A DNA stretch of 64,000 nucleotides from Liquidambar formosana (GCA_039720395.1 CM077831.1:9536333-9600332); one strand, 5' to 3'; positions 10,638 through 21,834 are shown, counted from the first letter of the stretch. Notes: a model not told the origin generated them from the letters alone. Made by a program: numbers and translations.

Positions 10638-12113
10638 TTGAAGAAGTGGGCATGCAGCTTATCTTCTGAAGAGGTGAGTCATATTCGCCCTGTTTATGGA
10701 AATCTTGTCTCATTAGTAGAAGTAGATGTGCATATTCCGCTGATGGAGGCTTTAATTAGCCGTTGGAATAGGGAGCATGCTTGCTTTAGATTTGGCACTT
10801 GTGAAATGGTTCCCATTCTAGAGGAACTTGGGAGGTTGATGGGGTTGTCCTATAGTCATGATGACTTGATTGATCCCATTGGTCGAGGAGGGAAGAATAC
10901 TTTGAGTAACCTGCTTGGGATTTGGCGAAACCATCTGTCTTTGAAATCAGGGGGTGCTGGGATGACCCCTAAGTGTTCTTTGTGCTTCCTTCTGAATCGT
11001 TTTGCTCACTCGGTAGGGTATGCGAACCATGAAGCGGCGTTCACTCGTGACGAGGAGAGTTGGAGGCAGAACCGTCCTCGAGTCTTTGCTTTGGCAGTGT
11101 ATGGATCGATTATCTTTGCATGTGAGCCAAGCCTCTTTGATAGCAAATTCAGCACTGTCGTGGATTAATTGGAGAAAGGCAGGACCGTGATTCTGATGAT
11201 CTTGAGCGAGATGATTCGCTCCGTGCATTGTTGTAGTGTTGATGATAGTAGTCCATTTCTAGGGTGCGCTGCTCTTCTCTCGGTATGGGTTTCAGAGCAC
11301 TTGTTTCAATTCCAAACTATTCCTATAGGTAGCTATCATCGAGAGGATTTGATTCATGACCATCTGTACACCAGTACTGTGGCACGGCCTTCCCTAGACA
11401 TGGTCCAGTGGGAGTTGTTTCTGAGTGATCCCCCTTTTGAGGCGATCGCAGGGAAGATGAGTTAGCTCTGCCAGTGTGATGCCATCTGGAGCTGTGATGT
11501 AGGGTTCTTTGTCCCACTAGTCGGGCTGTATGGCATGTCTGCTTTTCTCCCATACCGAGTACTTCGTCAGTTCGGTAAAGTTTAGGGCATTCCAACTACT
11601 GTTGACATCTCGTCTTGGTTCTTCGACTTTGCTCATTCTTCTGAGAAGAGAACTTAGGAGGCCATGAGGATGTGGGAAGGGAAAAACCACTATCCCATAG
11701 CATATGGGTATGATGTTGAGGGGTCCTTTGGGAACCGGTATGCGACTCGGGATTATCTGACCTGGGTGTCTCATGGCTTTGGAGCCAACTTGGAGCTATC
11801 AGGACCATCTGCATCCCTATCTATCAATCCATTATATGAAGATTTCCTTACCAACTGGTAGGTGCATCATGAGAGCATTCGCCATAGTTGGTTGTCTGCC
11901 CAGCGGTTTCTAGAGAGTCAGTGTACCGAGCTACAGACCGAGAAGGGTCGTTTGAGTGCCGAGCTCGAGTCATTGCGTACAGATGTGCAAGAGACGGTGG
12001 CTGAGGCTGAGGAACTAGTGTTGCCTAAATCATCATCTGGTGATACTTTGACTCAGCGGTGCAAGGAGTGCAGTTTCCTTGGTAAAGTGTTGAAAAGGTT
12101 CCGTGGAGTTTGA
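10638..12113 (+). pseudogene. DUF7745-like gene of element A, one frame with five stops
   Basis: The protein resembles the plant family now grouped as DUF7745 (function unknown; often found beside gypsy elements). Visible boxes are PLMEALISRWNREHACFRFG, then MVPILEELGRLMGL, RVFALAVYGSIIF, FLGCAALLSVWVSEHLF and FLPYRVLRQFG, and a final coiled-coil stretch with heptad Leu (QTEKGRLSAELESL). The frame is unbroken over about 490 codons but has stops TAA 11166, TAG 11463, TAG 11583, TAG 11655 and TAG 11859, with no frameshift. All five can arise from CAG, CAA or TGG codons by C-to-T change. It lies antisense to pol A and converges on it. The family name is from memory, so confidence in it is moderate; the conserved position in gamma supports a real gene. 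Confidence 0.7.
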
Positions 12114-12251
12114 TCTAGGGACTGTTTCCTGATGCGTTCACCCTTTGTAGTTGCCAGGCTTTCTTTTTGAATAGCTTTCTGTTGCAATCTTTGTACTTTA
12201 GTGCGTGCTGTGTGTGTTTTGATTTATTTTGAAAAAGAAAACTTTGCAAGC

Positions 12252-12257
12252 AATAAA
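12252..12257 (+). terminator. Candidate poly(A) signal of DUF7745-like gene A
   Basis: AATAAA lies 139 bp after the stop codon in an A/T-rich stretch. Gamma has AATAAA 65 bp after the stop of its equivalent gene (37810-37815). Confidence 0.45.
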
Positions 12258-12861
12258 TGTGTAAATTTCTACCTTTCAATTGCAATGGCTTTATTGGAAT
12301 CCACTAGGCACTTTTACACAGATTAGTTTAAGAACTTAAACTCATTAAACAGACTAACGGTGCTGTAGACGTCCTGCCGCTGTCCTGTTTTGAGGGAACT
12401 TCAGCCATTAGAGCCTTGGTGAGTAGCAAACATGAATAAGTAGTCACGGTCTTCAATTATCCCCGATTTTGGGATCGGAAAGAAGTTTTGAGTGATGATG
12501 GATGCTAAGCGCTTTCCTTTGAGCGACTTTTTTTCTGGTACTCAGTCTTTGTGAAGAAGGGAACTTGGATGTCACCCCTTTATAAGAATCATTATGACTT
12601 GCTGGAATCCCTTGATTGCTTTAAAATTGTTGGGGTAGAGACCATGGGAGCCGCTTTTTGTTTTGTTTTGTTTTTTTTTTTGAACGGACTCCCGATTGAA
12701 TGTGTCTCGCCCCAATCTTAGTGGAACGGAGCAGTCGTATAGTTGAGTTAAGGAAAGGAATTCATTTCATGGAATCGACTTTAGCATTGATCACAATTTC
12801 TTGATGACAGAAAAAGGGGTTTCATAAATCCCTATCTTTTAACTGAATTCATTTTTCATCC
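12258..12861. other. Convergent intergenic region between DUF7745-like gene and pol A
   Basis: No gene seen on either strand. It holds a pyrimidine run on the plus strand near 12655-12682 (GTTTTG repeats then poly-T), comparable in place to the longer tract at 37981-38076 in gamma. Sense and antisense transcripts would meet here. Confidence 0.5.
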
Positions 12862-15800
12862 TTAGGCATAGTACCTTCGGACTGCATCGAAGTTCACTGG
12901 ACCATAGAGCTCTTGGCCGTCCATCTCTGTCAGTATGAGGGCTCCTCCTGAGAATGCTTTTTTCACGATATAAAGGCCATCATAGTTTGGAGCGAATTTT
13001 CATCAGGGATCTTCTTGGTGAGGCAGTCTCCTCTTAAAGACTAAGTCTCATTCTCTGAACTGCTTGACTCTCACTTTCTTGTTGTAGGCTCTTGCCATTC
13101 TCCTTTGGTAGCATTGGCTGTGACAAATGGCTCTCAATCTCTTTTCTTCGATCAAGTTAAGCTGGTCGTGTCGGGCCTTAGCCCATTCTGCTTCTTCGAG
13201 CTCTGTTTCCATGAGGATCTTGAGAGACGGTATTTCAACTTCAATTGGTAGCACTGCTTCCATCCTGTAGACCAAAGAATACGGAGTTGCCCCTGTGGAT
13301 GTGCGTATAGAAGTGCGGTATGCCAACAGTGCATATGGTAGCATGTCATGCCAGTTATGGTAAGTCGTAGTCATTTTCGCGACTATCCTCTTGATGTTCT
13401 TGTTTGCTGCTTGGACTATCCCATCCTCTTGTGGCTCGGGCTACCATATCTGGCAATGATTTTGCTTTTGATGAACTTGGTCACCACTTTCTTGGTTACA
13501 TTAGCGTATGATTCTACCTCTACCCACTTGGTGAAGTAATCAACGGCCACTAGGATGAATTGGTGACCGTTTGAGGCTTTCGGGTTTATGTTGCCTATGA
13601 CAGCCATGCCCTACATTGAAAATGGTCATGGAGTTGTCATGTTGTTGAGGGGCAGCGTGGGTGTTTTCTCCTTCGCCGCATAGACTTGGCCTTGGTTGCA
13701 TGAACGAGCGAACCTAATGCAGTCATTTTCCATGGTCGTCCAGTAGTAACCCATCCGCATGATTTTTCAAGCTAGCATGAACCCGTTCATGTGGGCCCCA
13801 TATTGCCCTGCGTGGACTTCCTCGATGAGCCACGAAGCTTTTTGAGTGTTGACGCATTTAAACAGTACAGAGTTATAAGACCTTTTGTAGAGAGTATCAC
13901 TGTCGAGGAAGAATTACATTTCCATCCTCCGAATGGTTCGTTTGTCGGTGTCTGTCACGGTTTCAGGGTATTTCCTCTCCTTAATGAAGACTATGATGTC
14001 TTGGTACCACAGTTTCCCATCAGGTTCTTCCTCTACCGAGATCTGCATGATGCCTTCTATTAGGCAGGTATAGGCTGGGCTGTGCCTGATTGTGATTTCC
14101 ACGGGATGTATGTCACAATCACTCGGGATGTTCATGAGGAAGGCCAGGGTGGTAAGTGCGTCCGCGAACTGGTTCCTAGACCTTAGCAGGTATTCGAATG
14201 TAATCTTATGGAACCTAATGATGAGTTCTATGAGATATTAGTGGTATCTGACCAACTTCGGATCTTTCATCTTCCAATCGCCCAATGTTTGGCAGATGAT
14301 GAGTGCAGAGTCTTCGTATACCTCGATATCTCGGATACCAAGATCTAATGCTGCTTGCAAACCCAGAATGCATGCTTTGTATTCGGCCATATTATTGGTG
14401 CATGAGAATCGGAGCTTGATGAAGAGTGGGAGATGAGTGCCCTATGGTGATACAAGGACAGCCCCGATTCCTTGGCCTGTTATGTTAGCAGATCCATTGA
14501 AGTATAGCCGCCGTTCAGGGTATTCTTTGGGTTCTTCTTCCATAAGGTTCATCAAATCCTCATTTGGAAAGAATATTTGCATAGATTCATAATCTGGCAG
14601 GGGCGTTTCAGCTAACTGATCGACAATAGCCTGCCCTTTCATGGATTTCTGTGTAATGAATATTATGTCAAATTCCGTCAATAGCATCTACCACCTGGCT
14701 ATTCTGGCCATAAGTGAGGGCTTTTCAAATATGTACTTGAGTGGATTCATGCGGGCTATGGGGTACGTAGTGAAATGGAGCATGTAGTGCTGTAGTCGAT
14801 GCGCTGACCAAGCCAAAGCATAACAAGTTTTTTCTAAGGCAGTGTACCTTATTTCGTAATCTGTGAACTTCTTGCTTAGGTAGTAGATGGCCCTTTTCTT
14901 TCCTTTTGGTTTCATCATGCTACCCCAGTATGCACCCCATAGAGGTCTCTAGGACAGTTAGGTACATGAGCAATAGTCAGCCTGGTGTTGGTGGTACTAG
15001 GACTGGCCGGTTGAGGAGATGCTCCTTGATCTTTTCGAAGGCTTGCTGGCATTCTGTGGTCCATTTAATGGGCATGTCTTTCCTTAGTAGCTTGAAAATT
15101 GGTTCGCAGGTAGTAGTCAACTGAGAGATAAACCTGCTGATGTAATTGATTCTGCCCAGGAAACTCTGATCTCCTTTTGACTTCTTGGTGTCAGCATATC
15201 GATGATAGCTTTGGCTTTGGATGGATCGACCTTGATTCCGTCTTGGCTGACTATGAATCCCATTAACTTGCCTGATGTGACCCCAAATATGCACTTAGTA
15301 GGGTTAAGCTTGAGTTGATACTTGCGAAGCCTTCGAAAAAGCTTCCTCAGATCTGTCATATGGTCTTCTTCTTTCTGAGATTTGGCAATCATGTCATTTA
15401 CATAAACCTCCAGTTCTTTGTGCATCATGTCATGGAATAGGGTCATCATAGCCCTCTAATAAGTTGCTCCTACGTTCTTTAACCCGAAAGGCATGACTTT
15501 GTAGCAGAAGGTGCCCCAGTCTATAATGAAAGATGTCTTTTCTTGGTCGGATTTGGACATCTTGATCTAGTTGTATCCTGAGAAACCATCCATGAAAGAT
15601 AACATCTCATGCCCGATAATATTGTCCACCAGTACGTCTATGTGCGATAAGAGGAAATCGTCTTTAGGGCTAGCCCGATTAAGATCCCTGTAATCGACAC
15701 ACATCCAAACCTTGCCATCTTTCTTTGGAACTGGCACTATGTTGGCAACCCAATCTGGGTAAGTAGCGACTCTCAAGAATCCTGCTTTAAATTGCTTCAT

Positions 15801-16239
15801 GACTTCTTCCTTGATTTTGAGTAACCATTTTGGTTTCATTCTTCTGAGTTTCTGCTTGACTTGCTTGAACTCAGGTTTCAAAGGCAACTGATGCTCCACA
15901 ATGTCTGTGTCTAAACCCAGCATGTCTTGGTACGACCAAGCGAACACATCTCGGTATTCTATTAAGAGAGACGTAAGCTCTTCCTACTAAGAAAGTGATA
16001 GATTGGAACCAATTCTGACTTCCTTGACACTATCTTTCATCCCAATGTTGATAACAATGGCTTCTTCTAGATTGGGTTTTGGACAATTGTCGTATCGCTC
16101 GACCATTTCCAGTATCTCCAGCATATTCTCCTCCTCATAATCATTTTGAGTAGTTGCATTGATCTCAGCCTCGAAGTCATGTCTAATGAGAGGATTTTCT
16201 TGTTCATCTGTGTTATAGTGCCTGTTTTGTGGATTGTTC
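12862..16239 (-). pseudogene. pol of element A: RT, RNase H, aRNase H, integrase (decayed)
   Basis: On the minus strand: a pre-RT segment; RT palm with VPVPKKDGKVWMCVDYRDLN (about 15700) and the active-site box reading YVND instead of YVDD (about 15405); linked RNase H with AIYYLSKKFTDYEIRYTALE (about 14870); a second archaeal-type RNase H with YFNG instead of YFDG (about 14500), NMAEYKACILGL and FADAL; and integrase (VAVDYFTKWVEVESY about 13550, YALLAYRTSIRTSTGATPYS about 13330, C-terminal FSGGALILTEMDG). It ends in YYA and TAA at 12862-12864. Many stops are present. The integrase segment with the second catalytic Asp, after GSP at about 13430, is lost. Two Asp-to-Asn changes remove RT and aRNH catalysis. 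Dual RNase H places it in the Tat clade. Confidence 0.88.
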
Positions 16240-16417
16240 CTGAAGTATATGTATTTTATAGGCAAAAATTAAGAACACATTCCTTTTGAAGGAAAACAAG
16301 ATAATTGCAATGCATTAATCATCAAGTAAAGTACAAGTGACAATGCTCTTTTAAAGAAAGCATGAAGATAGTTTGAAAATAAAATCACACGACATTTAAA
16401 AGAAAGATAGTGGTCTC
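16240..16417 (-). other. Candidate intron between gag-like ORF and pol
   Basis: A T-rich, stop-rich stretch on the minus strand ends in ATACTTCAG at 16240-16248, a good acceptor, right where the pol frame opens. Ogre-type elements are known to carry an intron between gag-pro and RT. Gamma and C have a similar non-coding gap (41434-41552; about 58973-59170). The donor was not assigned. Confidence 0.4.
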
Positions 16418-17683
16418 CTATGAAAAAGAGGTCGCCCTTGCTGGTGGGAGACCGTAAGCCAACAGGGGGTAATGCTGCTTGCAACTAATTTGCCCTAAGG
16501 AGGCCTGCCTTTTCATAGGGATAGGCACAGCGATCCAGTTGTGGAGTTGCTCCCCGGTCTTTGCAACTTGGATGGAGTTGGTGGATGGAATCATTGGAGA
16601 TTCATCCACGGTAGTAAATATGTAAACCTGGCCATCTTCATCAGCATCATCGAATTCATTTCCCCAAGTTGGTGGTAGAGTTGTTTCTTTGTTCACTGCT
16701 CTGTCTGCGGGGTTAGAATAGAGAACATAAAAGTCGAACTTTCTTGTAGATTCCCCTAATAGCCCCACTTCTGGGTCTCCAGCTTCATACCTCTTGCGAG
16801 GGCGTTGCTGCGATGTCTTTTCTTTTGGCTTTTCCTGTTTCACTGGTGGCTTTACTTTGACTACAGGTCTGCTAACCTTGTTTCCCTTTTTGATAGAGAC
16901 GGTTCCTTTTCTCATTAAATGAATTATGTCAGCCTCGAGTAAAGGGCAATCTTCAATGTGATGTTTAATGACCTCAAGGCGGCAACAGTATTCGCAATGG
17001 TCATAATCCAGTGGTTTGGAGGGGGACCCCTTGACTGCTAGGACCCTTTTTTCTTTGCAGTAGTACAGAATTTCTGACATGGTTACCGAGAATGGTGGTT
17101 CCTTTCCAACCTGTGAAGGTTTGAGTGGAAACTTTTTGCCTGTGACTGTCTGTGCTGCTTCCTGTTGTTTAAGGGCGTCCTTCTTCTGTACCTTCTTCCC
17201 CTTTTCATTGCTTTTGGTAGTATCCTTTTTCTTTCTGGGAGGGGTTTCAGTTTTAGAGTCTGGGACTACCTTGACTCCGTGGCGAGCTATGAACTGCCAG
17301 AATTGACAAAACTCACAACTACACGGGGCCCACCAGATATGTCCCTGTTCGTCCTTTCCTTGAAAGATGGGGTTCTCGAAAGTGTTGTAAGCTATGACTG
17401 GAAAGTCCTCATCTGGTGCATCACGAAAGTCCCCACTCTTGATAAAGGGTGCAAGAGCTTCTTTAATGAAAATGCCATGGCACACGGGCATTCCGCTGCG
17501 TTGGTAGGCAATTATAGGGAAGTCTTTTGGTAATGCAGGCAGTAGTCGCCCATCTTTAATGTACGGCGCAATGGATGAAATGGTTGGTTTGTTGAAGCGA
17601 ACAGGCTGGTATCGGGTACTTTTCTTAGCGTTAGGCTGCAATCCCCCCTTGGCGGCTTTTGAGGTACGCTTTACTTCTGCCAT
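16418..17683 (-). CDS. Intact gag-like protein of element A, 421 aa, protease region missing
   Basis: This is the only long uninterrupted retroelement frame in element A. Residues about 30-110 hold two copies of a motif: IAPYIKDGRLLPALPKDFPI then LAPFIKSGDFRDAPDEDFPV, each followed by IAY. A Cys/Trp-rich piece (WWAPCSCEFCQFWQF) and a basic linker follow. Around residue 230 is CEYCCRLEVIKHHIEDC, aligned in place with the CX2HX4HX4C zinc knuckles of beta and C. Next comes AGDPEVGLLGESTRKFDFYV, also found before the protease in C. The tail LHNWIAVPIP resembles sequence after the protease in gamma and C. The aspartic protease itself (DNGS box) is absent, and no Retrotrans_gag core like that at 62281-61637 is seen. 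The N-terminal domain is not one I recognise. The start ATG has 104 bp of leader before the gamma LTR. Confidence 0.75.
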   Translation of the reverse strand: MAEVKRTSKAAKGGLQPNAKKSTRYQPVRFNKPTISSIAPYIKDGRLLPALPKDFPIIAYQRSGMPVCHGIFIKEALAPFIKSGDFRDAPDEDFPVIAYNTFENPIFQGKDEQGHIWWAPCSCEFCQFWQFIARHGVKVVPDSKTETPPRKKKDTTKSNEKGKKVQKKDALKQQEAAQTVTGKKFPLKPSQVGKEPPFSVTMSEILYYCKEKRVLAVKGSPSKPLDYDHCEYCCRLEVIKHHIEDCPLLEADIIHLMRKGTVSIKKGNKVSRPVVKVKPPVKQEKPKEKTSQQRPRKRYEAGDPEVGLLGESTRKFDFYVLYSNPADRAVNKETTLPPTWGNEFDDADEDGQVYIFTTVDESPMIPSTNSIQVAKTGEQLHNWIAVPIPMKRQASLGQISCKQHYPLLAYGLPPARATSFS

Positions 17684-17786
17684 AAGTCTATTGCAGTGGC
17701 CCTGGATTGTATCCTGAGTCGCGCTATGGTGCTAACTGTCTGGTTAAAGCTTGTACGCTCTATGCTTCTTGGAGCGTCGATGGCTT
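17684..17786 (-). other. Truncated 5' leader of element A
   Basis: No PBS is found between the gag-like ATG and the gamma LTR edge at 17787; the sequence beside the LTR (GGCTT, 17782-17786) is not TGGCGAC. The LTR at 17787 is therefore not A's own 5' LTR. GGCTT could be one half of a target duplication for gamma, but the partner is not available. Confidence 0.5.
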
Positions 17787-18296
17787 TGTGAACCACGGGT
17801 TTCGATCCAAGGGAGGAGGAAAGAGAACCCTTCTTTTAAAAAGACTTGTAGAGATTTAAATTAATAAAAATCTGGTTTTTAAAAGGTTCACAAAAACAAA
17901 ACAAACTAAGAGTCGCCACCTCATTTTTTAAGGAAAAAAGAAAACCTTTGAAAATAGTTTTAAAAGGAAACCTTTGAAAACAAACCTCATGACTCCGATC
18001 AAGGAAAAGCAGGCCTATCAAAACAAGAGAGGATTCGGAGACTAAGTTACGATGTGGGAAGGTTCTAGGAAACATCCTATAGGCACCCACATCGCCCCAA
18101 AGTGGGTCTCTGAATTTATATGGGCTATTTCAATCACTTCCTAATTAGTCACCATGCATATGCAAAGAATCATCCATAAACCAATCCACATTCATCCATG
18201 AACATTCATAAAGCAATAAACATCCATAAAGAATGTAAACATCCATGAACAAGTATGAGAGATATGGAAAGCAAGTAAGAGATAGAGAGAATGAGC

Positions 18297-18441
18297 AAAC
18301 AAGTCCATCCTATCCACTAGCAAATATGTGATGGATAAATGAGCAAGCAAACAAATCCATCCTATCCACTAACAAATATGTGATGGATAAATGTATAAGC
18401 ATGGGTCCATCCTACTCCTCTAGCATATATGTGATGGACAA
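18297..18441. repeat. Three 51-52-bp tandem units in the gamma LTR
   Basis: The words TCCATCCTA and ATATGTGATGGA(T/C)AAATG recur at about 51-bp steps (GTGATGG at 18328, 18380, 18431). Confidence 0.8.
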
Positions 18442-18478
18442 ATGGGTAGAAAGAAAGAAAAAAGAGAGAAAAAGAAAA

Positions 18479-18501
18479 CCTAGGATACTTAGTATCCTAG
18501 G
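18479..18501. promoter_or_regulatory. Short palindrome conserved between gamma and beta LTRs
   Basis: CCTAGGATACT (18479-18489), T, AGTATCCTAGG (18491-18501): 11-bp perfect arms with a one-base centre, followed by GCGGACTTGAAC. The same palindrome and flank occur at 48962-48984 in the beta LTR, although most of the two LTRs has diverged. On the minus strand it lies in the R/U5 part, well downstream of the TATA box. Confidence 0.75.
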
Positions 18502-18894
18502 GCGGACTTGAACATCAAATGAGCGCCTACGAACCTTACATACAAAGATATAAGGATCAAAGTCCACGTAGTTCGATTGAGAAGGGGTTACTCCCTTTAC
18601 AATGAACTATAAACCCTAAGTTTCCATTAAAAGAAAAGAAGGGTTTTAAAAAGAAGAAGAGTTTCCAAAAAAGGAATTTGAGAAAAGATAGAATTTGAAA
18701 AGAGATAGAACTCTTATCCAAAAAGAAGTTTGAAAGAAGTAGAATTCTAAAAGAGATAGAACTCTAATTAAAACAGAATTTTAAGAGAGTTGGAAACTTA
18801 GGACTTCTAATCCAAAGTAAAGACAATAACCCAAGGAGAGAGAAGAGAACAATTCACAAAAGACTTACCATGAACCACTTACCATATGCAAATT

Positions 18895-19325
18895 ATCCCA
18901 AAACATCGAGAAAACACCAATTAATCACCCTATGTATTCTATAGGGAAATTATTAAGCTTAAACCAACCATATTCATGCTCAAATCATCATTAGAAGACC
19001 TAATTCAAATCTGCACAGAATACTAAATATGCATATAATGACCTAACACTCATGCAAATAACAAAAATCAAAAGAAAAACTCAATCCTATATGCTCCTAT
19101 ATGCTCAAATCATCCTGAAACATCGAGAAATCACTAATTAATTACCCTATGTATTCTATAAGGCAATTATTAAGCTCAAATCAACTACACTCATGCTCAA
19201 ATCATCATTAGAAGACCTAAATCAAATCTGGACAGAATGCTAAGCATGCATGTAATGACCTAATACTCATGCAAATAACAAAAATCAAAAGAAAAGCTCA
19301 ATCCTATATGCTCCTATATGCTCTA
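18895..19325. repeat. 227-bp tandem duplication in the gamma LTR
   Basis: ACATCGAGAAA at 18903 recurs at 19130. Both units run through CCCTATGTATTCTATA and end in CCTATATGCTC. Differences are few. Confidence 0.85.
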
Positions 19326-20200
19326 AACACCTTAACATGCACAAAACTATCAAAAACATGTTAAATAGGCATTACCATGATGAAAATATCATATGACAAT
19401 CCTAAACATGAAAAGAAAATCTACCATGATGCCTTAGGTAAGTACTTTATGTAAGAATGTAAAATAATCATCCTTACAGCAAGCTTTCGTAAGTAAAACT
19501 ATCCGGAGATAATTTTACGTAGAAACCACTCCGTATGAATGATTTCTTCACATATCCTACGTAAAATATATACCTAAGAATGCAAAGAAACTCACAGCGC
19601 ACTTAAACACACTCCAAAAAGCACCTATGCACAACCTCACCCTCTATGGACGATAATTATCTTCGAAAAGGATAATCATCCATACACCTATGAAGCCGAG
19701 GCTTACACAGCAAGTGTCCTATACAAAAGATACTTAAAATCATGCATATAATTGAACCATGAAGAGAAAACGGCCTAAACACATCAATTGATTTTTTCAT
19801 GCAAAACGTACCTCTATCCTTAAGAGAGAAACTATCCTAACAGCAAGCAATTCACAATCCTAATCCACTAACATGCTTTCCCATCATATTTGAATCATAT
19901 ACACTCTAAAATATAGAGTATATATGATTCCTAAATCAATTCTAAGCCATAGTTACGCAGAAAATGGAGTAGAAAAAGAAGGAATCGTAAAAGAAAGCAA
20001 AGGCGACTTACAATAAAGCAAAGGTCCTCGCTACGTTCTTCCTTCTCTTTGGCTTGGTCCTCTTCTAGTTCTCCTTCAAAATTGCAGTAGAAAGCCTCTT
20101 CCAAGTGATATGAGTGTGTGCAAACTCGTGGTCCCTCTCTCTCTTATGAATATGAAGTGTCAAATAAGCCAAAAGTCCCCTACACTGATGAATGAGCCTC

Positions 20201-20208
20201 TATTTATA
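20201..20208 (-). promoter_or_regulatory. TATA box of the gamma LTR
   Basis: On the minus strand TATAAATAGAGGC follows GGTTGGT, a canonical plant TATA box. Transcription is expected to start near 20170 and to read towards lower coordinates. The palindromic module lies about 200 bp upstream (20406-20464). Confidence 0.75.
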
Positions 20209-20405
20209 ACCAACCAACCATATGAACCAATGGTTGAGATTAATTCACCATAAAACCAATCTAGGGCTGTAATTAAATCCCATGAATGTTAAACAACTCA
20301 AAACCACCTCCCAATAGGCTTAGAAGTCCTTTAGAAGGCTGAAATTCGGAGTGGTAGAGTCCCATTTCGTCAAAAACTCAAAAAGAGAAAAATCAGGACG
20401 AAGGG

Positions 20406-20464
20406 CTCGGGTGACCGGTTGGGATGAACCGGTCCAACCGGTTGAACCCAACCGGTCACCCGAG
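20406..20464. promoter_or_regulatory. 59-bp palindromic module, LTR copy
   Basis: The arms CTCGGGTGACCGGTTGGG (20406-20423) and CCCAACCGGTCACCCGAG (20447-20464) are perfect 18-bp reverse complements; the centre holds further ACCGGT words. Two other copies of the same length lie before the antisense genes of this element (22722-22780 and 36280-36338). In the LTR it lies in U3, upstream of the TATA box. Confidence 0.85.
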
Positions 20465-21097
20465 AAGAATCCAAAAATTTTGGAATTCTAGCTCGGTTTG
20501 GACTCCGAACTTCAAACAGACTTAAATTCTTCATTTTAACTCCGATTTGAGTGATTCAAAAGCCAAAATTTCAAGGATTCAATACAGAATAAGCCTATAA
20601 TATTCTTGAACCAAGAATCCCCAACCACGGTCAGGTGGCTGGGTTTTCATGAGGCGATTACCCGAAAAAATATCAATTAAGTATAGGGTAATGTGGTGAA
20701 CCAATCCCAAACCTATCAATAAAATAAATTGGCACTTCAATTAGGCACATTTCATCATTCTAAGGTCAATGGAACACTTCGGAACAAATTTGGAAGTCAA
20801 TAGGAAAATATACGAAGTAAAAGACGAAATTGCCTTTTAAGTCACAAAAGTTCTAATTAGCTATCCAAACCTATCTGGAATTGAACCAAATTTGACACAC
20901 ATATCTAAAATGACCCTAGAAACTAAATGCAAGTGATGGGACTCAACAAAGAGTCAAAAATATGCATGCACTGATGACCTATTCTCCTAAGGCTTAAAAG
21001 GGCAAAATTGTCCTTTAAGGCTTAGGGACTCCTAAATGCTTCTAAACCTATCCAAATGCTATCATGATCTCATGGGGATGAAAATGGGGTGTCTACA

Positions 21098-21110
21098 GAT
21101 GCCCCTCATT
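21098..21110 (-). promoter_or_regulatory. Polypurine tract of element gamma
   Basis: The minus strand reads AATGAGGGGCATC directly before the LTR start TGTAGACACC. It parallels 2136-2148 in element A. Confidence 0.85.
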
Positions 21111-21229
21111 AGTGGAGTTTGCTTCGCAAGCGACACCAATGTTAGAAAAGACAACCCATTTTCACAAGAAAATGGCAAGGAACCAATGCTTGAATAGTGA
21201 CTACTAAGGATGTTCATGACTGCTATAAT

Positions 21230-21820
21230 GTACACTTGTACAAAATAGGGGGGGTTTGTGTGTGACTCGAAAGTCATTTAAACACATGGTACTCTCATAT
21301 GCCTATTCTTTCTAATAGGGGAACATATGCTTCTATAATGTACGCTCATTCTTTATAATGAGGACACGCACAAGATAGGGGGTTTGTGTGTGACTACAAG
21401 AGTAATTTAAACACACTATACTCTCATATGCCTATTCTTTCTAATAGGAACACATATGCTTCTATAATGTACGCTCATTCTTTCTAATGAGGACACGCAC
21501 AAGATAGGGGGTTTGTGTGTGACTACAAGAGTCATTTAAACACACCATACTCTCATATGCCTATTCTTTCTAATAGGAACACATATGCTTCTATAATGTA
21601 CGCTCATTCTTTCTAATGAGGACACGCACAAGATGGGGGGGGGGTTTGTGTGTGATTACAAGAGTCATTTAAACACACTATACTCTCATATGCCTATTCT
21701 TTCTAATAGGAACACATATGCTTCTATAATGTACGCTCATTCTTTCTAATGAGGACACGCACAAGATAGGGGGTTTATGTGTGACTACAAGAGTCATTTA
21801 AACACACTATACTCACTAAA
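21230..21820. repeat. 129-bp tandem array in the gamma 3' UTR, about 4.5 units
   Basis: GGACACGCACAAGAT recurs at 21362, 21491, 21620 and 21753. Each unit contains CATATGCCTATTCTTTCTAA, a G-run and GTGTGTGACTACAAGAGTCA. The last step is 133 bp because of extra Gs. Confidence 0.9.
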
Positions 21821-21834
21821 CAAAATCATGAAAC

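Larger units (their letters stand above)
1..17786 (-). mobile_element. Element A: Tat/Ogre-type Ty3/gypsy retrotransposon, 5' end missing
   Basis: On the minus strand: gag-like ORF, a T-rich intron-like gap, RT with linked RNase H, a second archaeal-type RNase H, integrase, then two plus-strand genes (DUF7745-like, PMD), tandem repeats, PPT and 3' LTR. Dual RNase H plus antisense extra genes is characteristic of the Tat clade (established knowledge). The 5' LTR is absent: 104 bp upstream of the gag-like ATG, element gamma's 3' LTR begins at 17787. Gamma therefore probably inserted into, or recombined with, A's leader. RT and aRNH have lost catalytic Asp residues, so A cannot move by itself. 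Confidence 0.8.
17787..21097 (-). repeat. 3' LTR of element gamma, 3311 bp
   Basis: On the minus strand it begins TGTAGACACCCC, immediately after the PPT, and ends GGTTCACA at 17787, giving TG...CA ends. The last about 190 bp match the LTR start of element C at 63808-64000. It holds a U3 palindromic module (20406-20464), a TATA box (20201-20208), a 227-bp duplication, a 51-bp triplication and a short palindrome also conserved in the beta LTR. A length above 3 kb fits Ogre/Tat elements. Confidence 0.9.

Noticed and set aside
17795..17812. tRNA-like GGGTTTCGATCC at the LTR start
   Set aside because: Resembles a T-arm/B-box, but there is no A-box, acceptor stem or cloverleaf; it is part of the LTR end and recurs at 63816.
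17787..21097. This LTR as the 5' LTR of element A
   Set aside because: No PBS at its inner side towards A, while a PPT abuts the other side, so it is the 3' LTR of gamma.
21300..21820. CRISPR-like direct repeats
   Set aside because: Repeats are contiguous 129-bp tandem units without unique spacers, in a plant retroelement.
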